Positions 4,820 to 8,230 of a stretch of DNA of 8,230 nt are shown here, piece by piece; the stretch's first letter is position 1, and each line of letters opens with the position of its first letter. The position numbers and the translations under genes are program-made. Source of the DNA: Patescibacteria group bacterium (GTDB taxonomy: Bacteria; Patescibacteriota; Microgenomatia; UBA1400; PJMF01); NCBI GenBank assembly GCA_018813375.1, contig JAHJBU010000019.1, positions 1 through 8,230 on the forward strand, written 5' to 3'. The notes under the pieces were generated by a model. The model did not search any database, was not told the origin of the DNA, and worked only from the letters and a program-made list of their open reading frames with translations.

Positions 4820-5436
4820 ATAAATCCTCAACCAAACCCAAGGGTGCTACTTCCTACAAACAAACTTCTTTTGGTATTATCCCTCGCACCAAATCACTAC
4901 AACTAGAGCTAGTGGGAACAAAAAAAGGACTTGAATTTATTGCTACTTGCTACCACCAAAAACTTACTCCTCAATTAATCCTCAAAGTCCATGAGATTGC
5001 TTTTGCTTGGATTTTTCCTGACTGGGCAGGCAAGTATCGTACAATTCGTGTCCAATATTCAGATAAAGAAGCTCCTTTGCCTCACCTTATTCCCGCCCTC
5101 ACAACAGACCTTTGCGCTGATCTTGAAGAAAGACTCAAACACCTCGATAGAAATAAAGTTGAAGACATTATCGAACTTCTCGCTTGGTTTCAGCATCGAT
5201 TCGTTTGGATACATCCTTTTCAGGATTACAATGGCCGACTTACGCGCATGCTCACCACATTTATTCTTTTACAACTTAGCTTACCTCCAATCGAAATCAG
5301 AGCCAACAATAAACAAGATCGAGACAACTACCTGCAAGCCATGTATTCAGCAGACGATGGTAATTACAAAAAGCTTGAATACTTAATTAAACAGGCACTT
5401 GATGAGTCACTAAGCAACATTATAGATAGTAAATAA
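4816..5436 (+). CDS. Fic-domain toxin, putative AMP transferase
   Basis: This 206-aa Fic/DOC-family protein probably transfers AMP from ATP to a hydroxyl side chain of a target protein; the target is unknown. The catalytic motif is IHPFQDYNGRLTR with His133 as the general base, Asp137 for Mg2+, and Asn139, Arg141 and Arg144 for phosphate contacts. The position after the Asp is Tyr138, where the common HxFx(D/E)GNGRxxR form has Gly. DWAGKYRTIRVQYSD (residues 69-83) is the usual AGxxR-type stretch before the target-binding flap. The N-terminal 30 residues are polar and not recognised. It shares a 4-nt overlap with the antitoxin-like gene, so both come from the promoter at 4637. It has no inhibitory motif of its own, in line with a class I module. 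A C-rich repeat starts 1 nt after the stop. Confidence 0.9.
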   Translation: MNKSSTKPKGATSYKQTSFGIIPRTKSLQLELVGTKKGLEFIATCYHQKLTPQLILKVHEIAFAWIFPDWAGKYRTIRVQYSDKEAPLPHLIPALTTDLCADLEERLKHLDRNKVEDIIELLAWFQHRFVWIHPFQDYNGRLTRMLTTFILLQLSLPPIEIRANNKQDRDNYLQAMYSADDGNYKKLEYLIKQALDESLSNIIDSK

Positions 5437-5437
5437 A

Positions 5438-5464
5438 GTTCTAACAACCTCCCGCACCAGACCC
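5438..5464 (+). repeat. C-rich intergenic repeat, copy 5
   Basis: This copy carries TTCTAACAA (5439-5447), then CCTCCCGCACC and GACCC, with an A at repeat position 22. It begins 1 nt after the Fic stop and lies in the 48-bp convergent gap before EF-P, which shows no hairpin terminator in either direction. Confidence 0.85.
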
Positions 5465-5484
5465 TAAAGGATTTATATATCAAT

Positions 5485-6051
5485 CTAATTCCCGCGCGAC
5501 ACATACTCTCCACTAGCGGTATCTACCACCAGCACATCGCCTGTTTTGATAAATAGAGGTGCTTGTACTACCAAACCAGTTTCTAGAGTAACATTTCTCT
5601 TAGCTGCCTTAGACCTATTGCCTGCGGTAGCTTCCGGCGCATCAGTCACTTTGAGTTTTACCTTAGGGGGCAAATTCACGCCAACTGGCTTATCTTCAAA
5701 AATCTTAATATAAACTTTAGTCTCTGCAGTAAGCATATTTTCCTTACCATCCAATAAATCAATCGCAACGGAGAGCTGCTCATAGTTGCGCGGATTCATA
5801 AACACAATCTCGCTGCCATCTACATACAAAAACTGCATCTCTATACTAGAGATATCTAACTCTTCAATCGACTCATTAGATTTATAAGTGAAAGATTGTG
5901 TAGATCCAGAGGTAATATTTTTTAAAACCACCTTCATAAAAGCTGATCCTTTACCAGGAAAAGAAAACTCGGTTTTGGAAACCAACATTGGTTTACCACG
6001 AAACCTAATGTAACTCCCTCGCTTAATATTACCTGCTTTAACTGTTGCCAT
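5485..6051 (-). CDS. efp: Elongation factor P
   Basis: EF-P enters the ribosomal E site and relieves stalling at consecutive prolines. The 188-aa length matches bacterial EF-P, and the start MATVKAGNIKRGSYI is typical of its N-terminal KOW-like domain. The tip loop FPGKGSAF (residues 31-38) places lysine at position 34, the residue beta-lysylated in E. coli by EpmA. The middle domain has FLYVDGSEIVFMNPRNYEQ, and the C-terminal domain ends TGDVLVVDTASGEYVSR, both canonical. It starts 19 nt after the EpmA gene on the same strand, so the factor and its probable modifying enzyme are co-transcribed. The Shine-Dalgarno region is weak. It is convergent with the Fic gene and shows no hairpin terminator. 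Confidence 0.97.
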   Translation of the reverse strand: MATVKAGNIKRGSYIRFRGKPMLVSKTEFSFPGKGSAFMKVVLKNITSGSTQSFTYKSNESIEELDISSIEMQFLYVDGSEIVFMNPRNYEQLSVAIDLLDGKENMLTAETKVYIKIFEDKPVGVNLPPKVKLKVTDAPEATAGNRSKAAKRNVTLETGLVVQAPLFIKTGDVLVVDTASGEYVSRGN

Positions 6052-6070
6052 AAAAAATATCTTACTTCAC

Positions 6071-7114
6071 TTATATTACCTCTTCTATTGGAAAAAACAA
6101 TATTTCCTGAATACTTTTAACATCAGCTAATAGTAACACTAACCTATCTACTCCAAGAGCAATCCCTCCGGTGGGGGGTAAGCCTAATTCTAAAGCCTTG
6201 ATGTAATCTTCATCAATGGGAAAAGTATCTTTTGCTAACTGTCCGCGTTGCTGCATATCAGCCATAGCTCGTTGACGTTGTTCTTTAGGATCAGTTAATT
6301 CACTAAAAGCATTTGCCAACTCTATCCCACCAATATAAAGTTCAAATCTTTCTGCAAAACACTCATCACCTGCTTTTTTTTTAGATAAAGCAGCTAACGC
6401 TAAAGGATAATCATATAAAAATACTGGTTGATCAAATGTTGCCAGAATTGGCTCGATTTCATTTAAAAAAATCTGATGATATAACTCTTCCCAAGATGAT
6501 TCCTCAGCCTGCTGATAGCCTTTTTTTAACGCAACTTTCACTAACAACTCTCTATCTAATAAAGATTGTTCATTAATGCCAGCATATTTTAAAAAAGCTT
6601 CTTTGACCGCCAAGCGAGGCCAAGGACTAGTTAATTGATATGTTTTCCCCTGATAAACTAGAGAATCTCTTTGATGAATATTTTTGACAAGTGATTGAAT
6701 TAAATTTTCGCAATCAGTCATAATCTCAGTATAATCAGATTCTGCTCGATACCACTCCAAAATAGTAAATTCTGGATTATGAAGAGTACTTAGACCTTCG
6801 TGATTACGAAAACTTTTACACAACTGGAATACTTTTGGTAATCCAGCAACAATTAATTTTTTCATCGCCAATTCAGGACTAGTAAGTAAATAAAGTTGCT
6901 TTTTTTTATTTCCAGATGGTGTTTGGATCATTAAATCAGTCGCAAACAAATCTAGATATGGCTCAGTTCCTGGACTAGCAGTTAATATAGGTGTCTCAAC
7001 TTCATGAAATTCTTGATTTTTAAAAAAGCTTCTAATCTCATCCAGCACTTGCTCTCTGACAAAAAACTGTTGCCATAGATCCGGCTTTTGCTTCAATTTT
7101 TGCCAATTCTTCAT
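6071..7114 (-). CDS. epmA: EF-P lysine ligase EpmA (stand-alone LysRS-like)
   Basis: This 347-aa class II aminoacyl-tRNA synthetase core resembles LysRS but has no N-terminal anticodon-binding OB domain: motif 1 begins near residue 39 (VETPILTASPGTEPYL). Motif 2 is FRNHEGLSTLHNPEFTILEWY (102-122), with the HNPEFT form typical of EpmA/LysRS. ERFELYIGGIELANAF (255-270) is the ATP/lysine pocket strand. Motif 3 is GGIALGVDRLVLLL (316-329). EpmA charges Lys34 of EF-P with (R)-beta-lysine after EpmB isomerises lysine; no epmB is visible here. A good AGGA site lies 5 nt before the ATG. It follows the exchanger gene by 11 nt and precedes efp by 19 nt, so the neighbour supports this call over a truncated LysRS. 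Catalytic motifs appear intact. Confidence 0.92.
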   Translation of the reverse strand: MKNWQKLKQKPDLWQQFFVREQVLDEIRSFFKNQEFHEVETPILTASPGTEPYLDLFATDLMIQTPSGNKKKQLYLLTSPELAMKKLIVAGLPKVFQLCKSFRNHEGLSTLHNPEFTILEWYRAESDYTEIMTDCENLIQSLVKNIHQRDSLVYQGKTYQLTSPWPRLAVKEAFLKYAGINEQSLLDRELLVKVALKKGYQQAEESSWEELYHQIFLNEIEPILATFDQPVFLYDYPLALAALSKKKAGDECFAERFELYIGGIELANAFSELTDPKEQRQRAMADMQQRGQLAKDTFPIDEDYIKALELGLPPTGGIALGVDRLVLLLADVKSIQEILFFPIEEVI

Positions 7115-7125
7115 GAAAATCCTAT

Positions 7126-8088
7126 CTAAAAACCTTGTAACTTGAGCATTATATACCCATAGTAAAGAGCTAGTATTAAAAATGACTCCTTGCGCTCTAG
7201 TTTCTTACGAGATAATAAAAACATGATGATGATGATCGAGGTTACTATTAAAAATGGTAGATCAAAAGTAGTAATATTTCTTGGCACCTTCCACCCTCCA
7301 ATAGTGGCACTTAATCCTAAGGCCAATAAAATATCTACGATGTTGCTGCCAATTAAATTTCCAATTTACAATTCAGTAGAACCCCTAAAAATAGCATTAA
7401 ATGAGACAGCTAGCTCTGGCAGACTTGTCCCAAGCCCAATCATAATAATACCCACCAACATCTGGCTAATTTCAAGCATCTCAGCAATGATTAATCCTTG
7501 AGTAATAACTAAATGTGAAGTTGCGCCCACTACCACCAGTCCAATTAATAATTCTAAGACATGTCTCCACATTACTTGCTTATCACGTTTAAATAATTTT
7601 TTCTTCTTACTTTTTTTAGCTAACTTAGATAATTTTCGCTCATTGCTACTTAATAACACTAGATAAAGCACATATCCTGCAAGTAAAAATAGTCCATCTG
7701 TTGGAGAAATAAAACCATCCTGAGCAAATAACCAAAAAGCCAATGCTGCAGCAATCATCGCGCTGCCGTTACTAATTATCTCTTGTTTGTTAATTTCTAA
7801 AACTTTTAATACCCCAGCAATCCCAAGAACCAATCCTATCTGACCCATAGTAGAACCAATAATATTACCAATGACTAATCCAGCTGTTTCTACGCCAGCT
7901 CTTTGTTCGATCGCTCCAGTTATTGAAACAATTACCTCAGGCAAATCTGTACCTAAAGCTAAAATAGTCATGCCAACAAACGCTTCTGATAAACGAAACT
8001 TTCTAGCTATTCCCAAAGATCCTCTGGTTATGGCATCCGCTCCAGCCCACAATCCCAATAAACCAACTACAAACAAAATGTAAGTCAT
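7126..8088 (-). pseudogene. CaCA-family Na+/Ca2+ exchanger (YrbG-like) with in-frame stop
   Basis: Reading from 8088 gives a multi-pass membrane protein with the two inverted alpha repeats of Ca2+/cation antiporters. The first has GTDLPEV (residues 46-52, Glu51) and GNIIGSTMGQ (74-83). The second has GTSLPELAVSF (220-230, Glu225). A basic Lys/Arg-rich cytosolic loop lies between them (151-170). A TAA at 7368-7366 follows STEL. In the same frame directly after it come IGNLIGSNIVDILLALG and two more hydrophobic helices ending at TAG 7126. The full frame is about 320 residues, the normal family length. One nonsense codon therefore cuts off part of the second ion-binding repeat. It could be a recent pseudogene, a readthrough site or a sequencing error; the second half otherwise shows no decay. 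The 3' part could start at TTG 7326 but would not function alone. It is probably the first gene of the epmA-efp operon. Confidence 0.88.
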
Positions 8089-8099
8089 GATAGATATTT

Positions 8100-8105
8100 A
8101 GTATA
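8100..8105 (-). promoter_or_regulatory. Possible -10 box for the exchanger-epmA-efp operon
   Basis: On the minus strand TATACT (8105-8100) ends 11 nt before the exchanger ATG at 8088. The predicted start leaves a leader of only about five bases, like other promoters here. The -35 candidate (TTTATC) is poor. Confidence 0.35.
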
Positions 8106-8143
8106 ATCAAATGGCTAAAGTTGATAAAGTAGGAAGCTGGGTT

Positions 8144-8230
8144 TTATTTAAAATAAGGCACACCCCACCAACCCGATGGCTCAATAAAACGTTGATTCTT
8201 ATTTAGTTTGTTGATTTTATCCATATCTGC
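8144..8230 (-). CDS. Possible C-terminal end of a minus-strand gene (partial)
   Basis: The frame is open from the right edge to TAA at 8146-8144 and encodes 28 residues ending RFIEPSGWWGVPYFK. The Trp/Tyr/Pro-rich end looks like real protein rather than random AT-rich translation, but I do not recognise it. An ATG at 8224 could also make it a 26-aa peptide. If it is a gene, it lies 55 nt upstream of the exchanger on the same strand. An overlapping + strand frame from 8111 (31 aa) is equally short and has no support. Confidence 0.3.
   Translation of the reverse strand, partial: ADMDKINKLNKNQRFIEPSGWWGVPYFK

Noticed and set aside
4991..5386. 131-aa + frame inside the Fic gene
   Set aside because: The Fic frame carries the full catalytic motif; the other frame is a shadow without motifs.
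1725..5464. Repeat as integron attC sites
   Set aside because: TCTAACAA resembles one end of attC sites and the modules look cassette-like. However, I find no downstream complementary GTTRRRY core, no G-rich partner arm to fold the site, and no integrase. The -7 position base is also T rather than a purine in all copies.
1725..5464. Repeat as a CRISPR array
   Set aside because: Copies are far apart at irregular distances with genes between them, and there is no spacer-sized periodicity and no cas1 or cas2.
6071..7114. Full lysyl-tRNA synthetase
   Set aside because: There is no N-terminal anticodon-binding domain, motif 1 begins near residue 39, and the gene is next to efp with Lys34; EpmA explains all three.
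7366..7368. TAA reassigned to an amino acid
   Set aside because: TAA ends most other genes in the window, including efp's operon partner epmA, so reassignment is not credible.
7190..8083. Plus-strand frames opposite the exchanger
   Set aside because: The minus frame encodes two clear alpha repeats; the plus frames are antisense shadows.
8102..8107. TATAAT as the promoter of a + gene starting at 8111
   Set aside because: The box ends only 3 nt before that ATG, and the frame is 31 codons with no recognisable content; the same bases fit the minus-strand operon better.

Overview
The window is AT-rich with very compact, standard-code genes. Most stops are TAA, with a few TAG and one TGA. The gene set suggests a bacterium of the Candidate Phyla Radiation (Patescibacteria). 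Supporting signs are a small helical protein of a type I associate with that group, several very short genes overlapping their neighbours by 4-20 nt, few clear Shine-Dalgarno sites, and extended -10 boxes sitting a few bases before start codons. The lineage is an inference from style and content; no rRNA or ribosomal protein gene is present to confirm it.

Left part (1-1695, + strand): the 3' portion of a TM0106-type RecB-like/RNase H-like nuclease, whose start lies off the left edge, overlaps a 59-aa conserved-looking small gene. Middle part (about 1700-5440, + strand): an accessory block of small modules. In order these are a nucleotidyltransferase toxin-antitoxin-like pair followed by a short pRiA4b ORF-3-like protein; a 52-aa acidic peptide; a NYN-domain (PIN-like) nuclease; a 50-aa peptide overlapping a DUF2188 protein; and a 55-aa Fic antitoxin-like protein overlapping a Fic toxin. 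Right part (5485-8088, - strand): an apparent three-gene operon, read right to left. It holds a CaCA-family Na+/Ca2+ exchanger broken by one in-frame TAA, a stand-alone LysRS-like EpmA, and elongation factor P with the modifiable Lys34. EF-P and EpmA are a known functional pair. The right edge may hold the tail of one more - strand gene.

The most unusual structure is not coding. A 27-bp C-rich, G-poor repeat (invariant start TTCTAACAA, then C runs ending ACCC) occurs five times, always on the + strand and always between genes. Four copies lie 1-29 nt after the stop codon of a + strand gene that has no intrinsic terminator. The two + strand genes that do have a hairpin-plus-T terminator have no repeat directly after their stop codon. 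The fifth copy sits between two similar promoter-terminator units (3261-3341 and 3438-3519). In each unit a sigma70-like promoter runs directly into a hairpin terminator, which predicts RNAs of only about 45-50 nt.
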